Part shown: piece after piece, positions 35,198 through 44,414 of the stretch | How the letters are laid out: every line of letters starts with the position of its first letter | Position numbering within the stretch: position 1 is the stretch's first letter | DNA from: Desulfovibrionaceae bacterium | Lineage (GTDB): Bacteria; Desulfobacterota; Desulfovibrionia; Desulfovibrionales; Desulfovibrionaceae | NCBI GenBank assembly: GCA_028689675.1 | Contig: JAQVCS010000003.1 | Location: forward strand, 1 to 64,000 | DNA length: 64,000 nt | Direction of reading: 5' to 3' | Program-made: the position numbers and the translations under genes | The notes under the pieces: model-generated | Databases searched by the model: none | Seen by the model: only the letters and a program-made list of their open reading frames with translations | Told to the model about the DNA's origin: nothing

Positions 35198-36345
35198 TAT
35201 TTATCCCCTCCTTTGCCCTGAGCCTGCGGTTGCAGGGGCAAAAAGGGCAATATGTGCTCGCCCGTGCCCTGAGGCAGAATGATTTTATCGTTAGCGTGAG
35301 TCAAAATATCTTCCATAGCTTCATAATACAGGCGCTTGCGCGTTACGTCCTTGGCCTTTTCGTATTCACCCAGCAGGGCAAGAAAACGCTGTGCTTCACC
35401 TTCGGCATTTTGCACACGGGTTGCACGGTAGGCTTCTGCTTGGTTTTGCAATTCAGCAGCGCGGCCGCGCGCCTTGGGCAAAAGGTCATTACGGTAGGCT
35501 TCTGCTTGGTTGATAATGCGGCTTTTGTCTTCACGGGCAGAGGCCACATCTTTAAAGGCATCTAGCACTTCCTGCGGGGGGTGCACGTCTTGCAGCTGCA
35601 CAGCCAGCACCTGCACGCCAATTTGATAACGGTTTAAAATAAGCTGCAAAAGTTCAGTGGCTTCCGTCTGAATTTTAATTTTGCCATCGGTAATGGCAGA
35701 ATCGATCAGGCTTTTGCCAATCACTTCGCGCATGGCGGCTTCTGCGGCGCTGCGCACTACAGCTTGCGGGTCGCGCACATTAAAGCGAAATTCTACAGCA
35801 TCGCTAATTTTATATTGTACGCTGAACTGCACATTAACGATATTTTCATCGCCCGTCAGGGTAGACGCCTCTTCAGGAATAACGCGGGTGCGCCCCTGCT
35901 GAAAGGCTTTGTCCTGCCCAGAAGACCTAAAGCCCACCTCGGCACGCAGCACGCGCGTTACGGGCAGCTTTTCCACACTTTCAAAGGGTATGGGCAAATG
36001 ATAATGGGGGCCAGAGCCCACAGAACGGTCATAGCGCCCAAAGCGCAGCACCAAGCCCTCTTCATCGGGGTTAATAATATAAATGCCCGAAAGCAGCCAT
36101 GCCACCACCAGCACGGCAGGCACAAGCCATAGGGCTTTGCCGCCAAGCGAAAAGGAGGGCACTTGCTTAAAAGGATTACCGAAAGGGACTTTGCCCCCAC
36201 CGTTCCCATTGCCGCCATTATTACGCGGCGCATTGCTGCGCGGCTCTTCTGGTTGCGCGTTTGTATCGTGTTTTTCCTCAACCGGCTGTTGCGGTCGGGC
36301 TTGCCTTTGCCTTTTTTCTTGTAATTTATCCCAGTCCCAGTTCAT
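35197..36345 (-). CDS. hflK: HflK, SPFH/band-7 membrane protease modulator
   Basis: A 382-residue partner of HflC. The N-terminus is a cytosolic Gln/Arg-rich then Asn/Gly-rich segment (residues 1-60, starting MNWDWDKLQEKRQRQ, typical of HflK), followed by a helix (ALWLVPAVLVVAWLLSGIYII) and the SPFH domain (EEGLVLRFGRYDRSVGSGPH). The C-terminal coiled coil ends near GEYEKAKDVTRKRLYYEAME. ATG 36345 is chosen because the MNWDWDK start is conserved; the open frame continues upstream without similarity. Confidence 0.95.
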   Translation of the reverse strand: MNWDWDKLQEKRQRQARPQQPVEEKHDTNAQPEEPRSNAPRNNGGNGNGGGKVPFGNPFKQVPSFSLGGKALWLVPAVLVVAWLLSGIYIINPDEEGLVLRFGRYDRSVGSGPHYHLPIPFESVEKLPVTRVLRAEVGFRSSGQDKAFQQGRTRVIPEEASTLTGDENIVNVQFSVQYKISDAVEFRFNVRDPQAVVRSAAEAAMREVIGKSLIDSAITDGKIKIQTEATELLQLILNRYQIGVQVLAVQLQDVHPPQEVLDAFKDVASAREDKSRIINQAEAYRNDLLPKARGRAAELQNQAEAYRATRVQNAEGEAQRFLALLGEYEKAKDVTRKRLYYEAMEDILTHANDKIILPQGTGEHILPFLPLQPQAQGKGGDK

Positions 36346-36534
36346 AGTCTTGCATATTAGCTGTAATTGAACAAAGGTGTCAAGGCAAGCAGGGCACAGC
36401 ATTGCTGCATCTTGCCAGCCATGCAGCCCTTACAGCACGCCTTTTGCTGCAATCTCGGCGGCTTGCCCTCCCCCCTTGCACAAATAAAAAAAGCAGCCTC
36501 AAGGGCTGCCGTATAAACAATATGTGAGTCTTTA

Positions 36535-36921
36535 TCAGGCATTGGCGGCTTTCACAATTTCTGCCACATTTTCTAAGGAAGGCATTGCTTCATTGTCTTT
36601 CAGGCCGCACAGGGCGCGCACTGCCAGCATAAGCATGTCAAATTGCAATGCCATTTCTTGCGAGCCATTATGAATAAAGCAGGTTTCACCCTGTACAGAA
36701 ACACGGTAGGCACTGCGCACACGCTGTTTGCCTGCACCGCGCACAATATAATAGACCTGCTCATTGCTGTCTGTCACATACAGCTTTTGGCGGGTCAGCG
36801 TGCCGCTTTCTTCATCAAACCACGAGCATTCAGAAAAAAGCCGCCCACGAAACGTAAGGTCTGCCCCATTGTCATGCTGCAAGCAGACAGATTCCATATC
36901 GCGCACTGCGTCCATCCCCAT
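36535..36921 (-). CDS. Conserved-looking hypothetical protein, 128 aa
   Basis: ATG 36921 has a perfect GGGAGG six bases upstream, which decides the start over the longer frame to 36996. The protein (MGMDAVRDMESVCLQHDNGA...) is acidic, without signal or membrane segments. Its middle looks like a beta-rich domain (LYVTDSNEQVYYIVRGAGKQRVRS), and the C-terminus is helical. Strong GC-type codon use supports it as real. I do not recognise the family; it is monocistronic between hflK and the divergent dehydrogenase. Confidence 0.7.
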   Translation of the reverse strand: MGMDAVRDMESVCLQHDNGADLTFRGRLFSECSWFDEESGTLTRQKLYVTDSNEQVYYIVRGAGKQRVRSAYRVSVQGETCFIHNGSQEMALQFDMLMLAVRALCGLKDNEAMPSLENVAEIVKAANA

Positions 36922-37345
36922 AAAGACCTCCCACAAGCGCCCGCTTGCACACAGGCGACAAATAGATAATGGGACTGTGACGCGACAAAAGAACATGCCT
37001 TCACAGACCTTCCTGTGGAAGATTCATAGCATCATGCCTATACTGCGTCAATAAAATACTATGAATAGTCTTGCATAATTAGCACTAAAAAGTCTAGAAA
37101 ATCTCTTGAAAAAATAAAAAAACATCCTTTGACTGCATACCTTTTTTCAAGCTCTTTCTGCCCATGACAAGGCTAAAAAAACGGGTGCTTGCACATAGCA
37201 TAACAAAATAATGCCTTTTATTTTTGCCCCAAGACATTGACTCTTTACCCTCTTGAGCGCAGATTGAGAGTATAGGAAAAGTTTTTTTGGCCAGTGGTAG
37301 CGTTGCTGCCCCTGCTTTTTTCACCATCACACACAGGAGAAGCGC
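36922..37345. promoter_or_regulatory. Divergent intergenic region before the alcohol dehydrogenase
   Basis: No gene is supported. The right part is AT-rich (37080-37320) and presumably contains the dehydrogenase promoter; TTGAGC at 37253 and TATAGG about 17 bases later are the best -35/-10 candidates but are not convincing. An AGGAGA Shine-Dalgarno lies at 37335-37340. Confidence 0.35.
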
Positions 37346-38401
37346 ATGAAAGGTTTTGCTATGCTCGGTCTGAATCGTGTTGGCTGGATTGAAAAGGAAA
37401 AGCCACAGTGCGGTGCCTTGGATGCCCTTGTCAGCCCGCTGGCAGTTGCCCCCTGCACTTCAGATGTGCACACTGTTTGGGAAGGCGCGCTGGGCGACAG
37501 GCATGACATGATTTTGGGGCATGAGGCCGTGGGTATTGTCAGCGAAGTGGGCGCTTTGGTGCGCGACTTCAAACCGGGCGACAAGGTCATTGTGCCCGCT
37601 ATCACCCCCGACTGGAATTCGCTGGAAGCACAGGGCGGCTATTCCATGCATTCGGGCGGCATGCTGGCAGGCTGGAAATTTTCCAATTTCAAAGACGGCG
37701 TGTTTGGCGAATTTTTTCATGTAAATGATGCCGATGGCAACCTTGCCCACCTGCCCGACGGCCTTGACCCTGTAGAAGCTGTCATGCTGAGCGATATGGT
37801 GCCCACAGGCTTTCACGGGGCAGAGCTGGCCGATGTGCAATATGGTGACACGGTGCTGGTGGTGGGCATTGGCCCTGTAGGCTTAATGGCTGTGGCTGGC
37901 GCGGCACTGCGCGGGGCTGGGCGTATTTTTGCTGTAGGCTCACGCGCTTTGTGCATTGAAGCCGCCCGCGGCTATGGCGCAACCGAGATTATTGATTACC
38001 ACAATGGCGACTTGGGTGCGCAAGTTATGGAAATGACTGGCGGCAAGGGTGTGGATAAAGCCATTATTGCCGGCGGTACGGTGGGCACCATAGCGCAGGT
38101 TATTCCCGTGCTGAAACCGGGCGGGCGCATTGGCAATGTCAACTACCTTGGCTCTGGCGAATTTGTCACTATCCCCCGCATTGAATGGGGCTGCGGCATG
38201 GGGCACAAGGTGGTGGTGGGCGGCTTAATGCCCGGCGGGCGCCTGCGCATGGAAAAGCTGGCCTCTATGATGGTATATGGCCGCCTCAACGTTGCCCCCC
38301 TTATTACGCATCGCTTCAACGGCTTTGAAAATATGGAAAAATCTCTCAACCTTATGAAGGATAAGCCGCGCGATCTCATCAAGCCTGTTGTTATCCTGTA
38401 A
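37346..38401 (+). CDS. NADP-dependent secondary alcohol dehydrogenase (zinc)
   Basis: A 351-residue medium-chain dehydrogenase closely resembling Thermoanaerobacter brockii ADH, which interconverts secondary alcohols and ketones. The shared N-terminal block includes GWIEKEKP and LAVAPCTSD; zinc ligands are Cys37, His59/Glu60 of GHEAVG and the Asp of LSDMVPTGFH. The Rossmann motif is GIGPVGLMAVAG, followed by AVGSR and a downstream Tyr (GYGATE), the Ser-Arg...Tyr set that selects NADP(H) in TbADH. The C-terminus ends DLIKPVVIL as in that enzyme. It probably oxidises short secondary alcohols or balances redox in fermentation of such substrates. Monocistronic. Confidence 0.92.
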   Translation: MKGFAMLGLNRVGWIEKEKPQCGALDALVSPLAVAPCTSDVHTVWEGALGDRHDMILGHEAVGIVSEVGALVRDFKPGDKVIVPAITPDWNSLEAQGGYSMHSGGMLAGWKFSNFKDGVFGEFFHVNDADGNLAHLPDGLDPVEAVMLSDMVPTGFHGAELADVQYGDTVLVVGIGPVGLMAVAGAALRGAGRIFAVGSRALCIEAARGYGATEIIDYHNGDLGAQVMEMTGGKGVDKAIIAGGTVGTIAQVIPVLKPGGRIGNVNYLGSGEFVTIPRIEWGCGMGHKVVVGGLMPGGRLRMEKLASMMVYGRLNVAPLITHRFNGFENMEKSLNLMKDKPRDLIKPVVIL

Positions 38402-38575
38402 TACGCTAGCGCTGGCAGCACGTCAGCATTACTGGGGCAGGCTATAGTATTTATCAAAATAAAGGGGGCGTTTACAGCGTCCCCTTTGTCTTTGTGCACG
38501 GCCTGCATTGCCCCACGCGGTGAACAAAGCAGGCTTGTAATGAAGGCATGACAGCACTGTGGCAGCCCCTGCGCC

Positions 38576-39082
38576 CTACTCACCCTGCATGGGCAAAGGC
38601 TTGCGGGCAAAGCGGGCATAGGCGCGCGCCACGGGGGAATCGGGGCGCATTGTGCCAAGCAGCCTGCCGCTGGGGCGCTCCCCTTCTTCTTGCGGGCAGT
38701 ACACGGGCTCGCAGGGCAGGGGGACATCCAAAGGGCGCTTGCCCATGCTAGAGCTGACCTTGACCGCGCTAAAATAGTCTTCTTCCATAAAAGCATTCAC
38801 GCGCTCTAAAATTTCTTCTGTCTGAAATTGCAATTCCTGCATGGCCATAGGGTCTTCCCCCCCTACCAGCAGCACCCTGCCCTTGTGCCCCAAAGGCCAT
38901 GCCAGCGCGGCCAAGTCTGCCCCCATCACCATGCCCCAATTTTCCCACAGGTGCATAAGGCGCATTTGTTCGGGGCAGCCCCATGCGGCCATAAGGGCAT
39001 CCAGCACGCGCGCTGCTGGCTGCGCCTGATTACGCTGGCGCTGTGCTTTGGCAGCGGCACTTTTTGTTACCTGATAATACAT
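38576..39082 (-). CDS. DUF721/DciA-like protein
   Basis: A 168-residue basic protein with the DUF721 core: VLDALMAAWGCPEQMRLMHLWENWGMVMGADLA, then a beta-rich LGHKGRVLLVGGEDPMAMQELQFQ. The group includes DciA, which loads the replicative helicase, though function differs among members and is not established here. The start at 39082 removes an unlikely N-terminal extension; an in-frame ATG upstream (39148 or 39142) is possible. It diverges from the sahR gene. Confidence 0.65.
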   Translation of the reverse strand: MYYQVTKSAAAKAQRQRNQAQPAARVLDALMAAWGCPEQMRLMHLWENWGMVMGADLAALAWPLGHKGRVLLVGGEDPMAMQELQFQTEEILERVNAFMEEDYFSAVKVSSSMGKRPLDVPLPCEPVYCPQEEGERPSGRLLGTMRPDSPVARAYARFARKPLPMQGE

Positions 39083-39146
39083 TGCAGACCATAACCTTTG
39101 CAGAAAAAGAGTGCGGGCTTGACTATATGCAAAAAAGCGCATAGAC

Positions 39147-39166
39147 ACATCAAGTTATCTTGATGT
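39147..39166. promoter_or_regulatory. SahR operator
   Basis: A perfect 20-bp palindrome, ACATCAAG-TTAT-CTTGATGT, 46 bases before ATG 39212. The ATCAAG/CTTGAT half-sites are of the ArsR-family type and match the published SahR binding pattern of Desulfovibrionales as I recall it. It should control the sahR-ahcY operon in response to S-adenosylhomocysteine. Confidence 0.8.
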
Positions 39167-39211
39167 ATACTTTACCGTGGTTCTGCCCTGTGCAGCCCCT
39201 TAAGGAACGCT

Positions 39212-40144
39212 ATGCCACAGGCTCTGCATTATTTCAAAGCCCTTTCCGATGAAACCCGTTTGCGGCTTTTGCACATTTTGCTGCATTATGAGCTTTCGGT
39301 CAATGAGCTGGTTGCCATACTGCGTATGGGGCAGTCGCGCATTTCGCGCCATTTAAAAATTCTTTCTGAAGCTGGCCTGCTCACCTTTAGGCGGGACGGG
39401 CTTTGGGTTTTTTATATGGCGGCAGACAGCGGGCATAGTAAAGACTTTCTTACCGCCCTTGTGCCTTTTATGGATACCGACGACACCATGCGTGCCGATT
39501 TAGACGAGGCCGCCCGCCTTATTGATGAGCGCACGCAAAAAACGCGGCAATTTTTTAATGCCATTGCCGAAGATTGGGACGAGCTCAACCGCAAAGTGCT
39601 GGGCGATTTTGACCTTGCTGCTTTTGTGGGCTCTATGGTGCCGCAGGGCTGCCCCTTGGCTGTTGATTTGGGCTGTGGCACAGGCACAGTGCTTGAGCGT
39701 ATGCTCACACGCGCCCACGGGGTTATTGGCGTGGACGGCTCACCACGCATGCTTGAGCTGTGCAAAAGGCGCTTTGCCCCAGAGCAGCTTAAGGCAGAGG
39801 GCAGGGTTTCGCTGCGCATAGGCGAGCTGGATCATTTGCCCCTGCGCGATGGCGAAGCAGGCTTTGCCAGCATTAACCTTGTGCTGCATCACCTTTCCAG
39901 CCCGCAGGTGGCCTTGCAGGAAATTGCCCGCATTGTTCACAAGGGCGGGCACATGCTGCTTGCCGATTTTGACAAGCACACAGACGAAGACATGCGCGTA
40001 GATTATGGCGACCGCTGGCTGGGCTTTGATGAAGACCATGTGCGCACTATGCTTGCCGAGGCAGGCTTTGCCCCTGTAAGCGTGCACCGCCAGCCCGTTG
40101 CCCGCGGGCTCAGCCTGCTTATTGTGCTGGCACAAAAACAATAA
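39212..40144 (+). CDS. sahR: SahR: ArsR-type regulator fused to a methyltransferase domain
   Basis: A 310-residue transcription factor. The N-terminal 90 residues are an ArsR winged helix (KALSDETRLRLLHILL, SQSRISRHLKILSEAGLL-type helix 5). A flexible link leads to a SAM-methyltransferase fold (VDLGCGTGTVLERML, VDGSPRMLELCKRRF, NLVLHHLSSP), which in SahR binds S-adenosylhomocysteine as effector. It lies 46 bases upstream of ahcY, the SAH-degrading enzyme, and 46 bases downstream of a 20-bp palindrome, the classical SahR arrangement in Desulfovibrionales. It probably represses the operon until SAH accumulates. Confidence 0.9.
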   Translation: MPQALHYFKALSDETRLRLLHILLHYELSVNELVAILRMGQSRISRHLKILSEAGLLTFRRDGLWVFYMAADSGHSKDFLTALVPFMDTDDTMRADLDEAARLIDERTQKTRQFFNAIAEDWDELNRKVLGDFDLAAFVGSMVPQGCPLAVDLGCGTGTVLERMLTRAHGVIGVDGSPRMLELCKRRFAPEQLKAEGRVSLRIGELDHLPLRDGEAGFASINLVLHHLSSPQVALQEIARIVHKGGHMLLADFDKHTDEDMRVDYGDRWLGFDEDHVRTMLAEAGFAPVSVHRQPVARGLSLLIVLAQKQ

Positions 40145-40190
40145 ACTCAATGCCGCAAGGCATTGCACACCATAGCAAGACGGAGTTTTT

Positions 40191-41612
40191 ATGGTTCAAG
40201 AAGTTGATCTTTCTTTAGCATACAAAGTAGCGGATATGACCCTTGCCGATTTTGGCAAAAAAGAAATGCAGCTTTCTGAAAAAGAAATGCCCGGTTTAAT
40301 GGAATGCATTAAAAAGTATGGCCCACAGCAGCCCCTCAAGGGCTTGCGCATTATGGGTTCGCTGCATATGACCATTCAAACCGCCATGCTCATTAAAACC
40401 CTGCATGCTCTGGGTGCTGATATCCGCTGGGCTTCGTGCAATATCTTCTCCACGCAAGACCATGCCGCCGCTGCCATTGCCGACTATGGCTATGCCAAAG
40501 TTTTTGCATGGAAGGGTGAAACGCTGGAAGAATATTGGTGGTGCACAGAGCAGGCACTGACATGGCCTGATGGCTCTGGCCCCCACCTCATTGTGGACGA
40601 TGGCGGCGACGCCACCCTGCTTATCCACAAGGGCGTAGCCATAGAAGATGAGCCCGCTTTGCTTGATGAAGCCTGCGATAATAAAGAATTGCAAATTATT
40701 ATGGATCGCCTCAAGCACCGCTTTGCCAAAGCCCCCCAGCATTGGCACAAGGTTGCCGCCGCCCTCAAGGGCGTTTCTGAAGAAACCACCACTGGCGTGC
40801 ACCGCTTGTATCAGCTGGAAGCCGAAGGCAAGCTGCTTTTCCCCGCTATTAACGTCAACGACTCGGTCACCAAGTCGAAATTTGACAATCTGTATGGCTG
40901 CCGAGAATCGCTGGCAGACGGCATCAAGCGCGCCACCGATGTGATGATTGCGGGCAAGTGCGTTGTGGTGGCAGGCTATGGCGATGTGGGCAAGGGCTGC
41001 GCCCATTCCATGCGTTCGTATGGCGCGCGCGTGCTGGTAACAGAAATTGACCCCATTTGCGCCTTGCAGGCCGCTATGGAAGGTTTTGAAGTGGTGACTA
41101 TGGAAGATGCCCTTGCAGAAGGCAATATTTATGTAACCTGCACTGGCAATACCAAAATCATTACTGGCGAACACATGGAAGGCATGAAGGACGAAGCTAT
41201 AGTGTGCAATATCGGCCACTTCGATAACGAAATTGATATGCACTATCTGGAAAGTAACCCCGAATGCACCCGCCTGAATACCAAGCCGCAGGTGGATAAG
41301 TGGACGCTGAAATCGGGGCGTTCCATCATTGTGCTGGCCGAAGGCCGCTTGGTAAACTTGGGCTGCGCCACTGGCCACCCCAGCTTTGTGATGTCCAATT
41401 CCTTTACCAACCAGACCCTTGCCCAAATCAAGCTGGCTACAGACAAGCTGGAAAAGAAGGTCTATGTGCTGCCCAAAGAATTGGATGAAGAAGTGGCGCG
41501 CCTGCACCTTGCCCCGCTGGGGGTAAAGCTGACCACCCTAACCAAGGAACAGGCCGATTACCTTGGCGTTAAGGTAGAAGGCCCCTATAAGGCAGAAATG
41601 TACCGCTACTAG
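40191..41612 (+). CDS. ahcY: Adenosylhomocysteinase
   Basis: Hydrolyses S-adenosylhomocysteine to adenosine and homocysteine, closing the methylation cycle. The 473 residues include the long-form insertion of many bacterial enzymes, the NAD-binding [16 protein letters not shown] box, catalytic region [13 protein letters not shown], and the C-terminal tail ([10 protein letters not shown]) that reaches the NAD site of the adjacent subunit. A GGAG Shine-Dalgarno (ACGGAGTTTTT) lies before ATG 40191. It is in one operon with sahR. A family B repeat starts 7 bases after its stop, before the terminator at 41859. Confidence 0.97.
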   Translation: MVQEVDLSLAYKVADMTLADFGKKEMQLSEKEMPGLMECIKKYGPQQPLKGLRIMGSLHMTIQTAMLIKTLHALGADIRWASCNIFSTQDHAAAAIADYGYAKVFAWKGETLEEYWWCTEQALTWPDGSGPHLIVDDGGDATLLIHKGVAIEDEPALLDEACDNKELQIIMDRLKHRFAKAPQHWHKVAAALKGVSEETTTGVHRLYQLEAEGKLLFPAINVNDSVTKSKFDNLYGCRESLADGIKRATDVMIAGKCVVVAGYGDVGKGCAHSMRSYGARVLVTEIDPICALQAAMEGFEVVTMEDALAEGNIYVTCTGNTKIITGEHMEGMKDEAIVCNIGHFDNEIDMHYLESNPECTRLNTKPQVDKWTLKSGRSIIVLAEGRLVNLGCATGHPSFVMSNSFTNQTLAQIKLATDKLEKKVYVLPKELDEEVARLHLAPLGVKLTTLTKEQADYLGVKVEGPYKAEMYRY

Positions 41613-41619
41613 GGCGTAC

Positions 41620-41750
41620 TAACACTACGTTCTTTTGCCCGCGGGCAGCGTCAGATTTCAGCTTGTATTTCGGTCAAGTACGCTAAGAGTACACTCTCTG
41701 TGTACAAGCCGCATCTTCCTTGCCAGCAAGCAAAATTCCTGTAGTGCTAA
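41620..41750 (+). repeat. Interspersed repeat family B, copy 1
   Basis: A 131-bp element directly after ahcY. The left end ACACTACGTTCTTTTGC and right end GCAAAATTCCTGTAGTGC are imperfect inverted repeats. Shared internal blocks with the copy at 55098 are AAGAGTACACT and TGCCAGCAAGCAAAA. It codes for nothing evident. Confidence 0.78.
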
Positions 41751-41858
41751 CCTTAGAGTAATTTTGCTGTGAAATAAATTAGGGCAAATCTGTGCAGAGT
41801 AGATACAGCCTTTCAATGCTCATCTGCTTTCAAGCAGCATAGCCCAAAAAATAGAAGG

Positions 41859-41882
41859 GGGGAGAGTTCTCTCCCCTTTTTT
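41859..41882 (+). terminator. Terminator of sahR-ahcY
   Basis: GGGGAGAG-TT-CTCTCCCC followed by TTTTTTATT. The stem is perfect with a two-base loop. Confidence 0.88.
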
Positions 41883-41940
41883 ATTGTGCTTTTTACGCTC
41901 AACAGTAGCATGCCTTGGCTGGCTTGCCTGCACAAAAGTA

Positions 41941-41965
41941 ATTACATAGCGATTTACTATGTAAT
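41941..41965. promoter_or_regulatory. Inverted repeat upstream of metY, candidate operator
   Basis: ATTACATAG and CTATGTAAT separated by CGATTTA. A perfect 9-bp dyad with centre spacing of one helical turn and a half, 99 bases before the metY start. It differs from the SahR site. It looks like a dimeric repressor site, factor unknown. Confidence 0.6.
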
Positions 41966-42063
41966 ATAGACAAAGCAAACAAATTACCCTACAATGCCTC
42001 TTTATCATATAGGGCGGAAGGAAGAAGCCCCAACATTACATGCCCCCTTGGGAGGATTACGCT

Positions 42064-43332
42064 ATGGAATTGGAAACACTGTGCCTGTATGCTGGCTATG
42101 AGCCCAAAAATGGAGACCCGCAAAGCCCGCCCATTGTGCAAAGCACCACCTTTAAATACGAAACAACAGAGCAGGTGGGCAACTTGTTTGACCTGAAAGA
42201 AGCAGGCTTTTTTTACACCCGCTTGGGCAACCCCACCGTGGATGTGGTGGAAAAGAAAATTGCCGCTCTTGAGGGCGGCGTTGGCGCTTTGTGCACCTCT
42301 TCTGGGCAGGCGGCCAATGCCTTTGCCATTATGAATATTGCCTCGGCTGGCGACCATATTGTCAGCACCACCAGCATTTATGGCGGTACGGTCAACCTTT
42401 TTGCCGTTACCCTCAAAAAGCTGGGCATTGACGTAACCTTTGTGAATGCAGAATGCAGCGATGCCGAGCTGGAACAGGCCATACGCCCCAACACCAAGGC
42501 TTTTTTTGGCGAAACCATAGCCAACCCCGCCATTGATGTTTTTGATATTGAACGCTTTGCCACCCTTGCCCACAAGCATGGCCTGCCCCTGATTGTGGAC
42601 AACACCTTTGCCACGCCCCTGCTCTGCCGCCCCTTCACCTTTGGCGCGGATATTGTTACCCATTCCACCACCAAGTATATGGATGGGCATGCCATTCAGA
42701 TGGGCGGCGTTATTGTGGACAGCGGCAAATTTGACTGGAAGGCCAGCGGGCGCTTTCCTGAGCTGACCCAGCCAGACGAATCCTACCACGGCCTTATTTA
42801 TACAGAAGCCTTTGGCGCGGCCGCCTATATTGCCAAGGCGCGCGTGCAGCTCATGCGCGATTTTGGCAGCTGCCAAAGTGCCTTGGGCGCATTTTTAACC
42901 AACCAAGGCTTAGAAACACTGCCCCTGCGTATAGAAAAACACAGCGCCAATGCCGATGCCGTGGCGCATTGGCTGGAAAAGCACCCCAAGGTGGAATCAG
43001 TACGCTACCCCACCTTAAAGAGCAGCCCCTTTTATGAGAGGGCACAAAAATATTTGCCCAAGGGGTGCAGCGGTGTACTTTCTTTCAGCGTCAAGGGCGG
43101 GCGCGAGGCAGGGGCGCGCTTTATAGACAGCCTGAAGATGGCCTCGTTGTTAACGCATGTGGCCGATATTCGCACCTGTGTTCTGCACCCTGCCAGTATG
43201 ACGCACCGCCAGCTTACCGACGAGCAGCTCAGCGCCTGCGGCATCACCCCCAGCATGGTGCGCCTTTCTGTAGGCATTGAACATTGCCAAGACATTATTG
43301 CCGACCTTGAGCAGGCCTTGGCACAAGTATAA
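42064..43332 (+). CDS. metY: O-acetylhomoserine sulfhydrylase
   Basis: A PLP enzyme of the Cys/Met metabolism family that makes homocysteine from O-acetyl- (or O-succinyl-) homoserine and sulfide. The N-terminal TLCLYAGYEPKNGDPQSPP is MetY-like; Tyr/Arg of FYTRLGNPT bind PLP phosphate; the Schiff-base Lys is in HSTTKYMDGH near residue 204; the C-terminal VRLSVGIEH is typical. 422 residues, normal length. GGGAGG is 9 bases before ATG 42064, which decides the start over the longer frame. Neighbouring sahR-ahcY also handles homocysteine, so this is a methionine-cycle neighbourhood. Confidence 0.93.
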   Translation: MELETLCLYAGYEPKNGDPQSPPIVQSTTFKYETTEQVGNLFDLKEAGFFYTRLGNPTVDVVEKKIAALEGGVGALCTSSGQAANAFAIMNIASAGDHIVSTTSIYGGTVNLFAVTLKKLGIDVTFVNAECSDAELEQAIRPNTKAFFGETIANPAIDVFDIERFATLAHKHGLPLIVDNTFATPLLCRPFTFGADIVTHSTTKYMDGHAIQMGGVIVDSGKFDWKASGRFPELTQPDESYHGLIYTEAFGAAAYIAKARVQLMRDFGSCQSALGAFLTNQGLETLPLRIEKHSANADAVAHWLEKHPKVESVRYPTLKSSPFYERAQKYLPKGCSGVLSFSVKGGREAGARFIDSLKMASLLTHVADIRTCVLHPASMTHRQLTDEQLSACGITPSMVRLSVGIEHCQDIIADLEQALAQV

Positions 43333-43345
43333 ACAGCGTTCATAA

Positions 43346-43386
43346 AAAAAGGCAGAGCTGCCTTTGTGGTAGCCCTGCCTTTTTTT
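43346..43386. terminator. Terminator after metY, possibly bidirectional
   Basis: AAAAAGGCAG pairs with CTGCCTTTTT (43346-43384), flanked by A-run on the left and T-run on the right. Its loop contains a smaller AGGCAG/CTGCCT alternative. Confidence 0.82.
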
Positions 43387-43551
43387 AGCCCAATTTTGTT
43401 TTAAACAGGCTCTGGTAAGAGCGGGGGCAATGCTCACCACGCACGGCATAAGCATACTCTCTTTGCGCTGTTCCATGCCGAAACGAGCATTTTTTTCATC
43501 GCTACTCGTTATAACTTAAAGGTAATCTGTTCTAAACCAACAGCAGGCACT

Positions 43552-44043
43552 ATGAAGCACGTTTTTATTTATACAGATGGCTCTTGCCTTGGCAACCCTG
43601 GGTCTGGCGGCTGGGGGGCAATTTTACGCCTTGCCGATGGCTCACATGAAAAAGAATTTTCTGGCGGTTTTGCCCACACCACCAATAACCGCATGGAAAT
43701 TACCGCCGTGCTTGAGGCGCTTGCCGCCCTAAAAAGCCCCTGCAAGGTGGAGCTGTACACCGATTCACAATATGTCTGCAATGCGGTGGAAAAAAAATGG
43801 CTCTTTGGCTGGAAAGCGAAAAATTGGGTCAAAGCCGATAAAAAACCCGTGAAAAATCGCGACCTGTGGGAAAAGATGCTGCCCCTGCTCATGCAGCACA
43901 AGGTGGATTTTCATTGGCTGAAAGGCCATGCTGGCCACCCAGAAAATGAACGCTGTGACGAATTGGCACGAGCACAGGCCAGCAAAAATAATTTGCCAGA
44001 AGACAGCGGCATGACAGACCCCGCCAATGCCGAGCAAGCATAA
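43552..44043 (+). CDS. rnhA: Ribonuclease HI
   Basis: Cleaves RNA in RNA-DNA hybrids. The 163 residues contain the four carboxylates: Asp9 in [11 protein letters not shown], Glu in NNRMEITAV, Asp in ELYTDSQYV, and Asp in NERCDELAR; the His of GHAGHPEN is also present. The basic protrusion [16 protein letters not shown] is typical. The C-terminus has a short acidic extension. Single gene. Confidence 0.95.
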   Translation: MKHVFIYTDGSCLGNPGSGGWGAILRLADGSHEKEFSGGFAHTTNNRMEITAVLEALAALKSPCKVELYTDSQYVCNAVEKKWLFGWKAKNWVKADKKPVKNRDLWEKMLPLLMQHKVDFHWLKGHAGHPENERCDELARAQASKNNLPEDSGMTDPANAEQA

Positions 44044-44240
44044 GCACAAGGGCATATGCGCCCCTCGCTGTGCCCGCCAAGGCACACAGGTATAAACTCA
44101 AGACAATACGTCTGCTTTGCCCCGCTCATGCCAAGCAGCTTGGCTACCCAGCGCCGCCTCAGCACCTTGGGCAAAGGGGCTGCATCAGCCTGCGGCACGG
44201 CACTGGCAGGCAGCAATATATATTTCAGCCCCTCGAGCAA
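43911..44240 (-). other. Possible minus-strand gene remnant beside rnhA
   Basis: A 109-codon frame opposite the rnhA tail and the following non-coding stretch. The part outside rnhA (44056-44240: PKVLRRRWVAKLLGMSG, CLEFIPVCLGGH) looks protein-like in composition but matches no family I know, and there is no Shine-Dalgarno. It may be a decayed gene fragment or chance. The remainder of 44044-44284 holds nothing else. Confidence 0.2.
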
Positions 44241-44284
44241 CAGCGGGCTCAGGTTTTAGCCCTGCACAAGGGCATGCAGCATAC

Positions 44285-44401
44285 TAGAGCATTTTAACTT
44301 TGAAAATGCTCACAAGGTTTCGTAAGAAATCCTTGCCGCTCAAAGCTCACCAAAGGAATTTATTTCCCTGTTACATGAGCTTTGAAAAGGAATCTGCTCT
44401 A
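44285..44401 (+). repeat. Interspersed repeat family A, copy 2
   Basis: A 117-bp copy with left end TAGAGCATTTTAACTTTG and right end ending TGCTCTA. The internal arms read TCAAAGCTC and GAGCTTTGA, differing from copies 1 and 3 by a compensatory pair. Its right end abuts the AAGGA Shine-Dalgarno of the next gene, so it lies in that gene's 5' leader or promoter region. Confidence 0.85.
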
Positions 44402-44414
44402 AAGGAATATTCAT

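Noticed and set aside
40296..41507. Minus-strand ORF of 403 codons opposite ahcY
   Set aside because: ahcY is unmistakable on the plus strand; the opposite frame is a codon-bias artefact.
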